From: Litoditis marina
Taxonomy: Eukaryota; Nematoda; Chromadorea; Rhabditida; Rhabditidae
Assembly: GCA_964036275.1 (NCBI GenBank)
Contig: OZ038437.1
Coordinates: 3,290,501-3,354,500 of the forward strand
Length of the DNA: 64,000 bases
Reading direction: 5' to 3'
In this document: piece by piece, positions 10,901 through 21,522 of the stretch
Layout of the letters: each line of letters begins with the position of its first letter
How positions within the stretch are numbered: position 1 is the first letter of the stretch
Notes under the pieces: generated by a model
What the model was told of the DNA's origin: nothing
The model's database searches: none
Seen by the model: the letters and a program-made list of their open reading frames with translations, nothing else
Translations under genes and position numbers: made by a program

Positions 10901-12220
10901 GAGTATCAAAAAACTACTATAAGTATAGAGATACTATTACTCTAAGTATATAGATACCAAAAGCTGTGAGAACCATAAAACTCTATTAGGTGCAACTAAC
11001 AAGATAGATAGACACTCAAGGTGGTAGCGAACGGTACTTGGGTCAGGGAATGTAGCCAATAGGGTAAGGATGTGAACTTGGTTGGTCAAGTGAATTGCAC
11101 TTCTTGAGAGAGACAAAGAAATAGAAATAAAGGCATATGATAAGAGAAATGAGTAATATTTGATAAGTGGTAGTTCGCAGTACAGTTATCAAGAAAGCGA
11201 ACAAAACATCTTGGTTACTGGTGAGATAAAAAAGAAGTTTTATGTAACCAGAGAGATCTTGATAAAGAGAAAACAGAACAAATATTTTGATCATTATATA
11301 GCGATGGGACGAGGAGGTTTCAGAGAATCACAGGGTTTTATAGAAGCACAGACATTTCAAAAAACAGAGACAAAAGAGAAGGAGCAGAAAGTGAGAAATA
11401 GAAGAAGTCAGAATTGCAGTTTTAGAGAAGTAGAGAAACTGTGAGAAGAGAAGAGGTTCCAGAGAAACAGAGAGACGGTGAGCAAGAGGAGGTTTTAGAG
11501 AAATCGAGACAAGAGAAAACGAGGGACAATGAACAGAAAGAGAGGGCTTAGAGAAACAGACAGACATTGAGGAGAAAGAGAGGATACAGAGAAGAAAAGA
11601 CAATGTTCATTGCGCTCTGTCCGAATGTAATAGAATTGCGAATGGGAGGGAGTGCAAAGAAAAAGAAGCTCATCGATACCCATTTGGAGCCCATTGCGGG
11701 GTGAAATAGATTAGGGAGAGAGAATGGAAGGCTCTCTCTCTCTCTCTCTTTTCTTCCTCTCCCTATCTTCCTCTTTTCCATGCCCTCGCTCTCTATTTCG
11801 CTCTATTTCTCTCTTTCCGACTCCCCTCTGTGTTAAAGAATCCGTTCCGCTATAATCTGAGTACCACGAAAAATTTAAAAAGCATTCTTAATGTCTTCTC
11901 ATAGACCATCAAAAAACTTTCTGATTGAAAAACGCAATTTGACTTTGTTCATTTATCTCCAGATTTATTTTCATTTTGTGGTCTCTTATTGTATTGTCAT
12001 ATATGATAGAGTGTTTTAAAAACACTTTTGTACTTCTATCGGCTATTTTGAGCATACCCCGTACGCAACTCCCTTATCGGTGTCATTACGTAATCCGCTT
12101 TTCTGAGAGAACGAAGCAAGATAGAGATATAAAAGTATATACTTTTGATAATGGTTTTTCATGTGCCAAAAGGTCAGATTGTTAACTCATAAGTCAAAAT
12201 TAGAGCGGGACGGATTCTTT
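10901..12220. other. Purine-rich non-coding DNA with short GA/TC tracts
   Basis: 11320-11600 is composed of degenerate GAGAAA words on the plus strand. It then switches to a CTCTCT tract near 11732-11760. No exon is supported; the long Ser/Leu or Arg/Glu frames are translation of these tracts. Confidence 0.45.
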
Positions 12221-12380
12221 AACTTCTCTCTCTCTCTCTCCCGCTCTCTGTCACTTTCTTATCCATAGTTTATATCTATCATTTCATCTTACTCTCTTAC
12301 ACACTCTCTCTCTTTTTCTCTCTCTCCTTTTCTCACTGTCTCTCCCATCTATCTATCTCTTTCTCTCTCTTCCACTTTAC
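12221..12380. repeat. Degenerate (TC)n tract
   Basis: Runs of CTCTCT interrupted by short unique words. Confidence 0.8.
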
Positions 12381-13379
12381 TTTTTTCGGTTCCCATGGCA
12401 AGGCTCGGTAAGAGCAACTGAGCTCTTTTCAATCATGTCAAACCGCGCGCGTTCGAAGAAAGCGTTCATGAGAATACCAAAAAAGAGCGTGGGAAATAAT
12501 GAGAAAACGGAAAAAGTATGAATACCCGATAAAATGTCAGTTTTTTGGAAGAAAAATAAATTGGAAACATTGCTAATGTACAAAATTTGTATTCTGTTCG
12601 CGTGATTATAAACGTGGAAGTACAGTACAGAGTGTACGATACAAATAGGAACATCTACGAAACGAAATTCAGAAAGAAAGTGACTTTCCTGCAATGTTCT
12701 ACTACTCTGCTTTCAAGAAAAAGTAAAAAGAGAGACAGAATTCATATGTAAACAAAATGAATGATGAAAATGCCTGAAATTTTCGGTTTGGATGTGTCTT
12801 TGCACAATAATTTCGTGAAAACGTTCACGTTCCCCAAAAAAATTGACTAAAATTGTAGGTCTGCTCTCGAAACCGGGTAAAAAGAGAGACATAATTGGGA
12901 TATGGCAGAAAGGGCAGGTGCATGCCATATTGGGGCCTAATTAGTATGACAAATGCTTCCGACCTGCCTTTCTCATAGACCTCTAAACAAATATTTTGAC
13001 ACCAATCTTGAACTCTTTCAATTTGAAGTTGTGAAACTACACAAAGTAAACAATAAACAATATCAGTAGTCGCCAAAAGATAATAGTTAAAAAGTGAAGA
13101 AGACCGCTTCATATCCAAATCAATGCATGTAGTTTGATGCCAAAACTGTTCTACTGGTAAAATGGAATTTAACGTTCAGAGTAAGTTATTCGTTTTGAAC
13201 TCACTTCAAAAGACAAAGAACTTGGCTGCTATAATAGTATCTAGATCTGATATGAGTACCTACCGAATACATATTGAAATCTACAGTAATCTGGCGTATT
13301 TGTCCTCGTCGGCATGTCACTTAGTACGAATAACTTCTAAAATCAATGTTCGTGTGGGAATTGCGAGTGAGGACAGTTA
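12381..13379. other. Non-coding, nothing recognised
   Basis: A frame at 12694-12377 on the minus strand (105 codons) is AT-biased and has no splice context or domain. No other feature was found. Confidence 0.3.
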
Positions 13380-13442
13380 GAAGAATGGCTAGCGTCGGTG
13401 CCTGCGGAACTATTGAGGTTGGTTCGAATCCCACGTGAGACA
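13380..13442 (+). other. tRNA-like sequence (A/B boxes)
   Basis: Has a degenerate A box (TGGCTAGCGTCGG) and a canonical B box (GGTTCGAATCC) about 35 bp apart. No complete cloverleaf can be drawn, so this is probably a SINE or dead tRNA. Confidence 0.35.
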
Positions 13443-13599
13443 AGCATACTTTTCAAATGGAACAAAACGCATTTGATACTCAGTGGAGCAGACAAATGGT
13501 GGAACAATAGGGAGAAACAGAGCCCTCGGGCAATGTAGTTGAGAGACGCCGACTCAATATCGATTAACTCGTCCGGGGCATAGTGGCGGGGTCAAGCCC

Positions 13600-13975
13600 G
13601 GCTAGAGCCGGCGAGAGAGTGTGTGGATTTAGGAGACGCAGACGCGTATCGCGGGGTATCCAGGGAGCCGCGGCTTATCCCGCAATTGTTTACATAATAG
13701 CTTCCTAATTTTACAGATGTGCGCCGATATTTGTTGTGAAACGTGTCATATACACTGTTTAAATAGATTTATTGCCTAAATACTGAAATTTAAAAAGATT
13801 TTGAAAGCTAGAAACGGCGAGAGAGTGTGTGAATGGGAGAGACGCAGAAGTGTATCGCGGGGTATCCTGGGAGCCGCGGCTTATCCCACAAATGTCTGAA
13901 ACGTGTCATATACACTGTTTGAACATATTTATCGCCTACATAAGGAACTTTGAGAAGATTTTGAAAGTTTTCACA
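13600..13975. repeat. Two-copy direct repeat (~200 bp)
   Basis: The block GGCGAGAGAGTGTGTG..GAGACGCAGA..GTATCGCGGGGTATCC.GGGAGCCGCGGCTTATCCC..GAAACGTGTCATATACACTG appears at about 13606-13805 and again at 13817-13970. It includes the complement of the TGCGTCTC..CACACTCTC motif seen at 3622 and 22647. Confidence 0.75.
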
Positions 13976-14650
13976 TCAAGTTTTTCGAGTTTGTGCTTGT
14001 AAAAAATTCGGTGGTCCCGAATCTTCACGCATAAAATGCTGTTGAATGATTTTGTTTACGAGTGCTATTGTTCTGAAGTTCTTCCGAACGTTCCGAAGTG
14101 CTCACGAGCAAACGGTGCTCTGAGATACCATGGAGGAATGACGAGGCAATTTTCACTAACTCAATTCTCATATTAAACTCGAGCACTTTCTACGGGCCAA
14201 TCGCAAAGGGAACCAGGCTTGACAAATTAATTGAGGGTAAAATCATAATTACCAGTACTGAGGTAACTACATTTACTAGTAGTACAATATAAACGGTCTT
14301 AGTCAGCGATGTGAGCCGCAGAACCAATATAGACCTCGTTTCACCAGATATGTTTTTCACACTCTCGTCCCCTTTGCTATTTCCCTTCTCTACGCGGGTA
14401 CGTCCATATAATACATGGTCTTATAAATTAATGGAATACTCTTAACATTTAACTTGAATATTTCAACTTAATATACATTTACTTAGTCTTTAATTAATGG
14501 CCAATTGAAACAATTATAAAAATAACATACTTTTCTGTCACTGAACAAAATGTAAGCATGACAATGAACTTTTTTCGTATTGTAAACATACACTTCGTTC
14601 TTTAACAGACAAAGGATGTCACCTAAAGTATTTAAAACGGCCAGGTCATA
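13976..14650. other. Non-coding, nothing recognised
   Basis: Short frames only. No splice-supported exon or repeat edge. Confidence 0.3.
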
Positions 14651-14768
14651 TATACTACTGATAGTCAATTGCACTGTCACGTGCAGTATGTTAAACACAG
14701 CAGAATTAAGAAACGTACAATTGCAAAGTGCACGATGCTTCATTAGAATGCTAACTTCACGTGATAAA
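14651..14768. mobile_element. MITE family A, copy 3 (right end truncated)
   Basis: Left tip TATACTACTGATAGTCAATTG with the GTCACGTG subterminal word, then the interior in inverse orientation to copy 1 (GTTAAACACAGCAGAA..GCACGATG). It stops after CTTCACGTGA without the distal tip. Confidence 0.75.
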
Positions 14769-14905
14769 TGATTGGTTCATGAATACAAAAAGTTAGAGAG
14801 AATGCGTTGGTTTCAGTATTGACTGTGAGAAAGAGCTACATTAGTCAGTGGCACCGCGGTTTTCCATGAATATAAAGGGTTCCGCGCCGCAGTTGTGCAA
14901 ACAAT

Positions 14906-15355
14906 ATGTACCAATCATGTTATGTGAAGGAAAGTTATACTAAAAGTAATATAACTTCAAACGTGAAGCGTGAAAGAAGCAGTTTCGTACATCAGCTTAG
15001 GTATAGGGACAATTATAAGAGCTTTTTGACCACATCATCATTGTGTTTCATTAGCAGTATCCACGTTTCCAAGATTCAATATAGTGTACTGAAATTCCTG
15101 TTTGAATTTGTTTCTACACTAATCAAACGTGTAATGTACGTTTCAACTGTCAAAAAAGCTTCAAGTGTGTTGGTGCACACTCAAGGAACATTTTTTTCCG
15201 TTACTTCTTCCATTTGTTTTCTGTCGGAGGTTTTGAGTACGCACCACGACTTTTATAGTCACTATTCACTTCCGTTCATCTCAAAAATCAATAAGCATGT
15301 TTTGCACTGCAGACAAACAGGAAATGTATTTGCCAAAAAAAGGAAGCCAGTCTGA
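14906..15355 (+). CDS. Uncertain 149-codon ORF
   Basis: An ATG-TGA frame that is long for this AT-rich region but has no recognised domain. It is Ser/Phe/Val-rich with alternating hydrophobic patches, and no splice signal or promoter backs it. It may be a chance frame or a decayed gene. Confidence 0.2.
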   Translation: MYQSCYVKESYTKSNITSNVKRERSSFVHQLRYRDNYKSFLTTSSLCFISSIHVSKIQYSVLKFLFEFVSTLIKRVMYVSTVKKASSVLVHTQGTFFSVTSSICFLSEVLSTHHDFYSHYSLPFISKINKHVLHCRQTGNVFAKKRKPV

Positions 15356-15570
15356 AAGAGAGATGGACATGCAATTTGCCGATGCCACTCTAATCATGTT
15401 AGGCTGGCCAGCTAAAAACCAACGTCCGACCCCAAAAAAGTCTTAAATACATCGTTTGAAACATTTCCCATTGACGAAGTTCCCAAGAGAACCAGATAAA
15501 AACTAGTTGTTTACTTCCCGAAAACCTGACCAGAAGTACAGTAACGCTGAAGCTTGAAAAAGGTTTTTCG

Positions 15571-15684
15571 ATGTCTCCAAAACTTGAAACTACCATCAAT
15601 CACATATCCGAACAACTTGCTCCGAAAAATTCGCCTCAAAATATATTTCTCATAATTCGACGAGCACATGATCAACAGCTCTGA
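15571..15684 (+). CDS. Short coding-like frame (fragment)
   Basis: A 37-codon ATG frame, extendable in frame upstream to about 15515, with protein-like composition (SPKLETTINHISEQLAP). The larger frames on the opposite strand appear to be its shadows. Family unknown; probably a fragment. Confidence 0.2.
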   Translation: MSPKLETTINHISEQLAPKNSPQNIFLIIRRAHDQQL

Positions 15685-15699
15685 AGGTCGTTGATCAGA

Positions 15700-16180
15700 G
15701 GTCAAGTACTAAATGTTACTTCAACCACGAAAACATATTGACAGTAGTGATTCGAAATGAAAACAACACAGCAGAAACCATATACACCGTAGACCGTAGC
15801 CATATAATTTGGGCGAAACGGGCTAATAAACCTCGCTAACGATCGTATGAGCTAAGCTACGGGACTGCGGAACACCGTAATACTACATCACTGTATCACT
15901 GCTGTTTTGAAGGTTTAAAACGAGAAAAATCTGTTTTACGTGACGCTGTAACATAAATAGCATTACGTGAGTTTTCCTTCTGGTTCCTTCTGGTTGTACG
16001 AGACAAAAAGAGCATTTCAGTGAAAAGTGTTGGAGAAGTTTTAAGGGAAGAGGAACATTTCAAGAATCAGGGAAATATTGATCATCAATACTACTGTAAG
16101 TTCATGTTTTGTCGTTTTTGAACGCTGGTCTGTGATTTTTGGCGGCTCCGAGGCTGTTATTCCGCCAGTTTTGAGCGGAT
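15700..16180. other. Non-coding, nothing recognised
   Basis: No exon, RNA or repeat could be supported. Confidence 0.3.
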
Positions 16181-16186
16181 TTCAAG

Positions 16187-16369
16187 TTGGAACTCGATGG
16201 TAAACAACGAATTATTCACACTTGGATGCGCGAGAATGATGGGATGTTAGCAATGTTTTCGGATGTTTGTTCGGGGCTTCTTCCTACGCATCTCGTGTTT
16301 GAGGGCAAGTATTCGTTTTGTGACCAACTCAAAATTCAACGCAGCGTTCGTAGAAAACATACGTATTGA
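16187..16369 (+). CDS. Coding-like fragment, ~60 codons
   Basis: A frame with good protein character (IIHTWMREND, LLPTHLVFEGKYSF, a basic C-terminus RRKHTY) ending in TGA. It opens at TTG after a TTTCAAG that could be a weak acceptor, so it would be a last exon or a gene remnant. No matching upstream exon was found and no family is recognised. Confidence 0.3.
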   Translation: MELDGKQRIIHTWMRENDGMLAMFSDVCSGLLPTHLVFEGKYSFCDQLKIQRSVRRKHTY

Positions 16370-16479
16370 CTTTGTGATTCAATCTGGCAAGCCGAAAATT
16401 ATAGGAAACCCGATGAGTAAAAGGTCAACCTACTGACTGACTGTGCAATTCTCAATTTTCACGTTTATCAGATGTGATT

Positions 16480-16812
16480 GTCCACGTTTAAATTGGTACC
16501 TCGAAAGTGCACCCACATATATCTTAGTGAGGTTTTACGTAAACTGTTACGTGTTTTACGTCAAATGTGATAAACGTGTTCAAGTTCACGTAAAGATTAC
16601 GTGTATTACGTGTAAATGTCTACGTTTATTATCGGTACCTCGAAAGTGCATCCATTTAAATCTTGGTGAGGTTTCACGTAAATTGTTACGTGTTTTACGT
16701 CAAATATAATATACGTGTACGAGTTCACGTGAAGCCTACGTGTATTACGTGTAAATACCGCGTTAATTCTTGGTACCTCGAAAGTGCACCGATATTTATC
16801 ATCGAGAGGGAG
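16480..16812. repeat. Tandem repeat, ~138-bp unit, 2.3 copies
   Basis: GGTACCTCGAAAGTGCA recurs at about 16495, 16635 and 16771, each followed by the same TTACGTGTTTTACGTCAAAT and TACGTGTATTACGTGTAAAT blocks. The unit is packed with ACGT(G/A) words. Confidence 0.85.
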
Positions 16813-17372
16813 AGGGTGGGTGTTGTTGGCTGGTGTTCAGTTACGTGACAGTTGTCACTGACTTATGTCTGTGTAACATGAGTGCGCGCTGCAATCACAA
16901 ACACTAATCATAGAAATTAATCCAGATGCGAAAAATGGCTGTATACAACGAGTGTGGTCTCTGTCACTTCTATGTGAACTACTGCTCAGCGCGTGAACTT
17001 GTACGTGAAAATGTAAACTTCTACATGAGTTCTACTCCAGCATGTGAATTTCTACTCAGCACTTGAAATACTAATGAAAACGTGAACTCACACGTTAGTT
17101 CCATGTCAAAATATCTGGAAATGAGCAGCCATATGGGCTAAATGTTGTCGCACACTAAACAGTGCTGTCTCAACAATTAATGCAAATTCACCACCGAAAT
17201 TAACCAGCGTTGTAGTTATTCAGTACTTCAAGAAAACGAACCAAAAGTAGTTTGCGCTCAGTAAGCTCAAACCAAACTACCGTAATACCAGGTATGATGC
17301 TTTGAAATAACATTACACGTTATTTTAGTTCTTTAGACCCCCTGCCGAACAGTTCAACTAGCTTTCAACCAA
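16813..17372. other. Non-coding, nothing recognised
   Basis: Includes a run of TGTGAACT/CGTGAAC words at 16970-17100. No gene is supported. Confidence 0.3.
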
Positions 17373-17375
17373 TTG

Positions 17376-17611
17376 AACAGTTCGTATTTGCCATTGAAAA
17401 CGACGTGCCTATTACCGCGGTGCCGCGATTATATTGAAGAGTGCGCGCATGTTGGCAGAACCGGTTTTCTCGCGGAAATCAGTGCGCCATCGGCAATGTT
17501 GCCACGTAGCCGAAATGTTGACGAGGCACTTGAAAATGGCAAAGATCGTGGTAATACTGTACCCACGGTTATGTTGAAATGCAAGTTTGCTGATGTTTCT
17601 TCTCGTTTTAC
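17376..17611 (+). CDS. Possible exon (~78 codons) with donor site
   Basis: An open frame with mixed protein-like composition (VGRTGFLAEISAP, NVDEALENGKDRG, MLKCKFADVSSRF) that closes at a good donor, TTTTAC|GTGAGTAA. GC content is higher than in the flanks. The upstream boundary is unclear, with no TTTCAG and no early ATG. It may be a real internal exon or a remnant. Confidence 0.25.
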
Positions 17612-17619
17612 GTGAGTAA

Positions 17620-18060
17620 TTCATTTTTTGCTGTGATTCATGGAAGTTTGGTTAGTTTTGTCATAATTTTTCTACGTGCCACGCAGCCAAAATGCAAACT
17701 TGGAGCAGGTGAAGACCTGGGAAAATGACTATACTGCGATTAAAATCCTTGCTACGTGAAAACGTGTGGAGCACACCAAATTTCTGAAACGTGTATCGTG
17801 TATGTAGAAAGTACGCAAATGGCAACAGAAGTTTCACAGATTTGAAACGAAAGGTTCAAGACTACCGTTTGTGAATGATTATTAACTGTATTTCCCTGTA
17901 ACTCAATTTTTATTATTGATTTTCTCTTTAGATCAACGAAAAATCTGGAAAACAAGCACATTCCCACCCCCGTGTTATTGTTATTGGAGCAATAAGTTGC
18001 ATGACAGAACACAGACAAGTCAGCCAGCTGTTTCAAAGAAGGCAATCAACAAGTAAGGAA
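17620..18060. other. Non-coding, nothing recognised
   Basis: AT-rich; no supported feature. Confidence 0.3.
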
Positions 18061-18064
18061 ACGA

Positions 18065-18067
<3 letters not shown>

Positions 18068-18158
<91 letters not shown>
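18068..18158. repeat. (TA)n microsatellite
   Basis: About 90 bp of uninterrupted TA dinucleotides. Confidence 0.98.
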
Positions 18159-18159
<1 letters not shown>

Positions 18160-18160
<1 letters not shown>

Positions 18161-19119
18161 CTACTACTTATAAGACATACTGAATTACAAACCCAATTTT
18201 GCACTGTTAATAAGGTCAATCAGGGCGTTTTGGGCACCATCAAGTGGGGTAAGGTAAAAATTGTCGCTTTGAGTACTCAAAGTTCAATTTAAGTTTTAAA
18301 AAGTTTTCTCTCGAGTTTGAGCAACCAATAAAAACAGGAGTTTACCCAAAGTCTTCTACATACTTTATCGAAATCCGCGCATGATCCTAATGTTATTTTC
18401 AGCCACCATACCAAATACTGTTGTTATTCGAAAAAAAACCTCTAGGGGATTTCCCCAGTATTCTCAGCAACAAAAGGTTTTCAGCTCCCGAAACCTATAA
18501 ATCCGGTGACGTCTCTGTTTAGTGGAAACCATATGGCGAGAAGGCTCATAACCGAGTTCAGCATGCTTGCTCGAAACTATTGATTCATCGATTTTTTCAT
18601 TGATTGAAGATTTGCCTATATTAAACCGAATCATACAAAAAAGTTGCTAACTTATAGGGAGATGAAGGAATATTTTTTCCCGCAGACTTTTACTTTTTGT
18701 TGAAGGTCTCATCTCCGGCAATCTTCTCATCTGATTGGAAAGTATTCCATGTTTGTGAGACGGTTTCGTTTTTTGTTCCGCGACAATCAATAAGTTTGTC
18801 TCAAAAGCGTGACGAAACTAGCTATTCAGAGCCGAAAAATGATGTTGCAAATAAAAACGAGTGGGAACGATAAGGAAGAAGAGAGTGATGCTGAGTAGAA
18901 AAGGAAGGGAGAGAGAGATGAAGAGAGACAAGAAGATAAAGAATAGAAGAGAGACAGTGCAAAAGATATGAAACGAGAGTGAGAAATATAAGTACGAGAG
19001 GAAACAAGGTTTATGTACTCAGAAGCAACATACGCGTTTTCACGTGAATCAATACTATTGAGTAACTTTACTAACTATTCGTTTTACTAACTATAGTTTT
19101 TAGTTTTTTTCTGTTGACA
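18160..19119. other. 3' flank of the RVxF-like gene; otherwise nothing seen
   Basis: A purine-rich patch is present at 18880-18995. No exon is supported. Confidence 0.3.
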
Positions 19120-19855
19120 TTACTCGGCGAGGAAAAAATAATATATTCCACCGCCAACTGGCGTAATTGAAAACCCAAATGTGGGGCCACTGCCAACAAA
19201 AAATGCAATCCAACCCGCCTTAGGACCGAAAAAAGTACTTACAATTTTTTTTATTTTAAAAAAAGTTTCTAGGAACTGACTTCAAAAGAGGGAATACAAG
19301 TGAATAGAACGAAACAGGTTGTTAAGAGGGACTGGGCCCTTTTCAAGTTTCAGAACTTAGAACCACGTAAAATTATCTAGATTTGATAACAAGAACATCT
19401 TGATATTCGAATGCTAAAAGGTAAAGTAAACTATAACTATGAGCTATTTGAAGGTTATTTCTTAAGAATGAGACATTTTGAAAGCTTCTGAAAATGCTAG
19501 AAAAATTGTTCAGAATACAACTTTAATCAGTTCAACTCAATTCTGACGTCATCAGCACTTAATTGGCGGAAAACATCTATAAAATGCGCCCCAACTTACT
19601 TTGTCATGCCGTCCGGCGCGGAGTTACGAGAAGGACTGCCTGCGCTCTCCAGCCCCGCCCCACTCTCTACCGCCCTCTCTTTTCTGCGCTCTCCCCGTTT
19701 ATACACACTCTAGCTGCTGGCGTGTCTGCGTCTCCGCTGGCTAGACAGTGTCTCGCTCAGCTTACTAGCTCTAACCCGTCTATCATATCAGTTTATCCCC
19801 CTCGTTCACACATTCCGTTGTCGGTTTAGTTAGGAAGCTTTGGCTAGAAGGGATT

Positions 19856-19924
<69 letters not shown>

Positions 19925-20141
19925 GAATAAAGAAAGAGAGAGGCGAGTGAGTGGGAGGAGTGAGAGAGAGAGGCGAGAGAATGAGAGAAGCAGAGATCAT
20001 ATTTATTGGTCGAAGTTGTGTTTGTCAGTCGGAACTGGATGCGCTTGTGTACGTGGAAAGAAAGTGAGAACAAACATTTAGTGAGAAAGCAGAAGGGGAG
20101 GAACAGATATATAAAGAATGAGAAATAAGAGAGAGAAGAGG

Positions 20142-20213
<72 letters not shown>

Positions 20214-20898
20214 TGAGGGGAAGAGAGACCGTGAGGTCGTAACGATGAACATGGTTAGGGGCTGCTGATTTGGTGAAAAACACATTACGAGAGCAATAGC
20301 AAGTGATCGAGGAGAGAAAGAAAAGGAAAAAGAGAGAGAGAAGATAGATAGAAAAAGAGAGAGAGAAGAGTGGAAGAGAGAAAGAGGCAAAGAGAGAGAA
20401 GAGGGAAAGAGAGAGCGTGGAGAAGAAGATGGTTAGGGGCTGGTGTTAGATCGAGAAAGAGAAAAAGAATCATAGAAATAGAGAGAGATAGAGAGAGAGA
20501 GAGAGAGGTGAGAGAGAAAGAAAGAGAGAACTAACTGTGTGAAATGCTGTCGTTGTATCACGGGCGTTGGTTCTTCTGATTCTTTGTCGTATACGAAGGT
20601 CTGCACGTCGCCATTGCCAAAGGAAACCCTGCAACAAAAATACGTGTCAAAGAGGACTCGAACCAGCAATTAATTTCCGTTGCATACTCCTTAACCGACT
20701 GCGCCACCTTGCTAATGATAACTCATTTTAAAACCTGGAAAATGTACGCATCAGAAAGCGGACTCGAACCAACAACTGATTTCCGTCGAATGCTTCCTAA
20801 CCGACTGCGCCACCTTGCTAATCAGTTTGTATTCGTTCGGAAACTCACTTTTTCTCGTCACTGTGACGGCGAAATAACTTGAACAGTTTTCGCATCAT
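19120..20898 (-). CDS. Three-exon gene: 70-aa basic/acidic protein with RVxF-like motif
   Basis: Exons (minus strand): 20898-20849 (ATGATG start, donor GTGAGT), 20628-20536 (acceptor TTGTTGCAG, donor GTTAGT), 19189-19120 (acceptor TTTTTTGTTGGCAG, stop TAA). Lengths 50+93+70 nt give 70 codons plus stop with consistent phases. The N-terminus is strongly basic (MMRKLFKLFRRH). KKVSF at residues 16-20 fits the [KR]x[VI]xF docking motif for protein phosphatase 1, followed by a Gly/Asp-rich segment and an acidic patch (DKESEEP). The C-terminus is Gly/aromatic (PVGGGIYYFFLAE). The second intron contains long (GA)n tracts and an alternative promoter/first exon. The family is not recognised; PP1 binding is inference from a short motif. 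Further skipped exons are possible. Confidence 0.55.
19600..19800 (-). promoter_or_regulatory. Alternative GC-rich promoter and mini first exon
   Basis: Reading leftwards on the minus strand there is a TGTCTCG..GGAGACGCAGAC block (the TGCGTCTC motif), a TATAAA at about 19690, GGGCGG and GGGGCGGGGC boxes, and then ATGACAAA followed by a perfect GTAAGT donor (exon end 19600). Its phase joins the last exon of the 20898-19120 gene to give a 25-aa product. Such GC boxes and TGCGTCTC words are typical of Caenorhabditis promoters; use as a promoter here is inferred. In frame upstream of that ATG the sequence is open for about 30 codons, so an internal coding exon is the alternative. Confidence 0.45.
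19857..19935. repeat. (GA)n microsatellite
   Basis: Near-perfect GA repeat inside the second intron of the minus-strand gene. Confidence 0.97.
20138..20215. repeat. (GA)n microsatellite
   Basis: Second GA array in the same intron, flanked to 20520 by degenerate purine-only sequence. A segment GATGAACATGGTTAGGGGCTG (20243 region) recurs as AAGATGGTTAGGGGCTGGTG near 20427. Confidence 0.95.
20646..20715 (-). other. tRNA-like repeat, copy 1
   Basis: The minus strand carries A box TGGCGCAGTCGG, a D-loop-like GGTTAAG and B box GGTTCGAGTCC, flanked by AGCAAGG and TTTGAC. The cloverleaf is poor. With the neighbour at 20754 it forms a tandem pair in intron 1 of the minus-strand gene, so it is probably a tRNA-derived element. 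Confidence 0.5.
20754..20820 (-). other. tRNA-like repeat, copy 2
   Basis: Same A and B boxes and flanks as the copy at 20646, offset by about 105 bp and diverged in the middle (TTGACGG.. versus CAACGG..). Confidence 0.5.
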
Positions 20899-21411
20899 GG
20901 ATCTGAAGCTTTGATTTGCATAATTTTTGGTGAAATCTATGAGTTCGAGACACAGTTGAATAGAGAAAACCACAAAAAAGTTAGATCTTCCAAAAACGAA
21001 AAGAGTGACAGTAGAATAATCACTATAGAGGGTTCTTCTGAACTTTGAGCTCTGAAGGACAATCCAAAATTAAGAAATGATCGAAAGTTATGGAAAAGTT
21101 GTAAGAGAACATGGATATGTTATCGAGATTTTCGGAGGAGATAAAAAATTGAACTTGTATTAAACTTCAAGAAATACATATTCTGGCCGATATTTTTTTG
21201 TGTGGAGCACTCACTTGGGGTAGAACACATGTGGAAACGTTTAGTAGACAGCCTGATGGAGAGACAGCTACTTGGAGTAGCGTAAATAATAGTCAAATTA
21301 TTTTTCTAGAAGAAAACATGTTTGTTATTGCAAAAAGAACCCAGACGGAATGAAAAGATTTGCAACGTCATTTTACAAAAATGACTGGTTTCACGACATC
21401 TTCAAAAGATT
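20899..21411. other. 5' flank of the RVxF-like gene; nothing else seen
   Basis: On the minus strand a CTTCAG lies just 5' of the ATGATG start and could be a splice acceptor, possibly for a spliced leader. No clear core promoter was identified. Confidence 0.3.
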
Positions 21412-21522
21412 TCACATGTTAACAGTTAATCACATCAGAACTCAGAAACGTGCAATGACTAAGGGCACGAAACCTCATTAGAATGCCAACTTCACGTGAC
21501 TATTCAATTTACTTCTAGTATA
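21412..21522. mobile_element. MITE family A, copy 4 (left end truncated)
   Basis: Interior CATCAGAACTCAGAAACGTG and the right tip CTTCACGTGACTATTCAATT..TTCTAGTATA match the family. The left tip is lost. Confidence 0.8.

Noticed and set aside
12377..12694. 105-aa minus-strand frame
   Set aside because: AT-rich composition, overlapping frames in other registers and no splice or domain evidence.
19855..20473. 121-142-aa Ser/Leu frames
   Set aside because: Complement of GA microsatellites in an intron.
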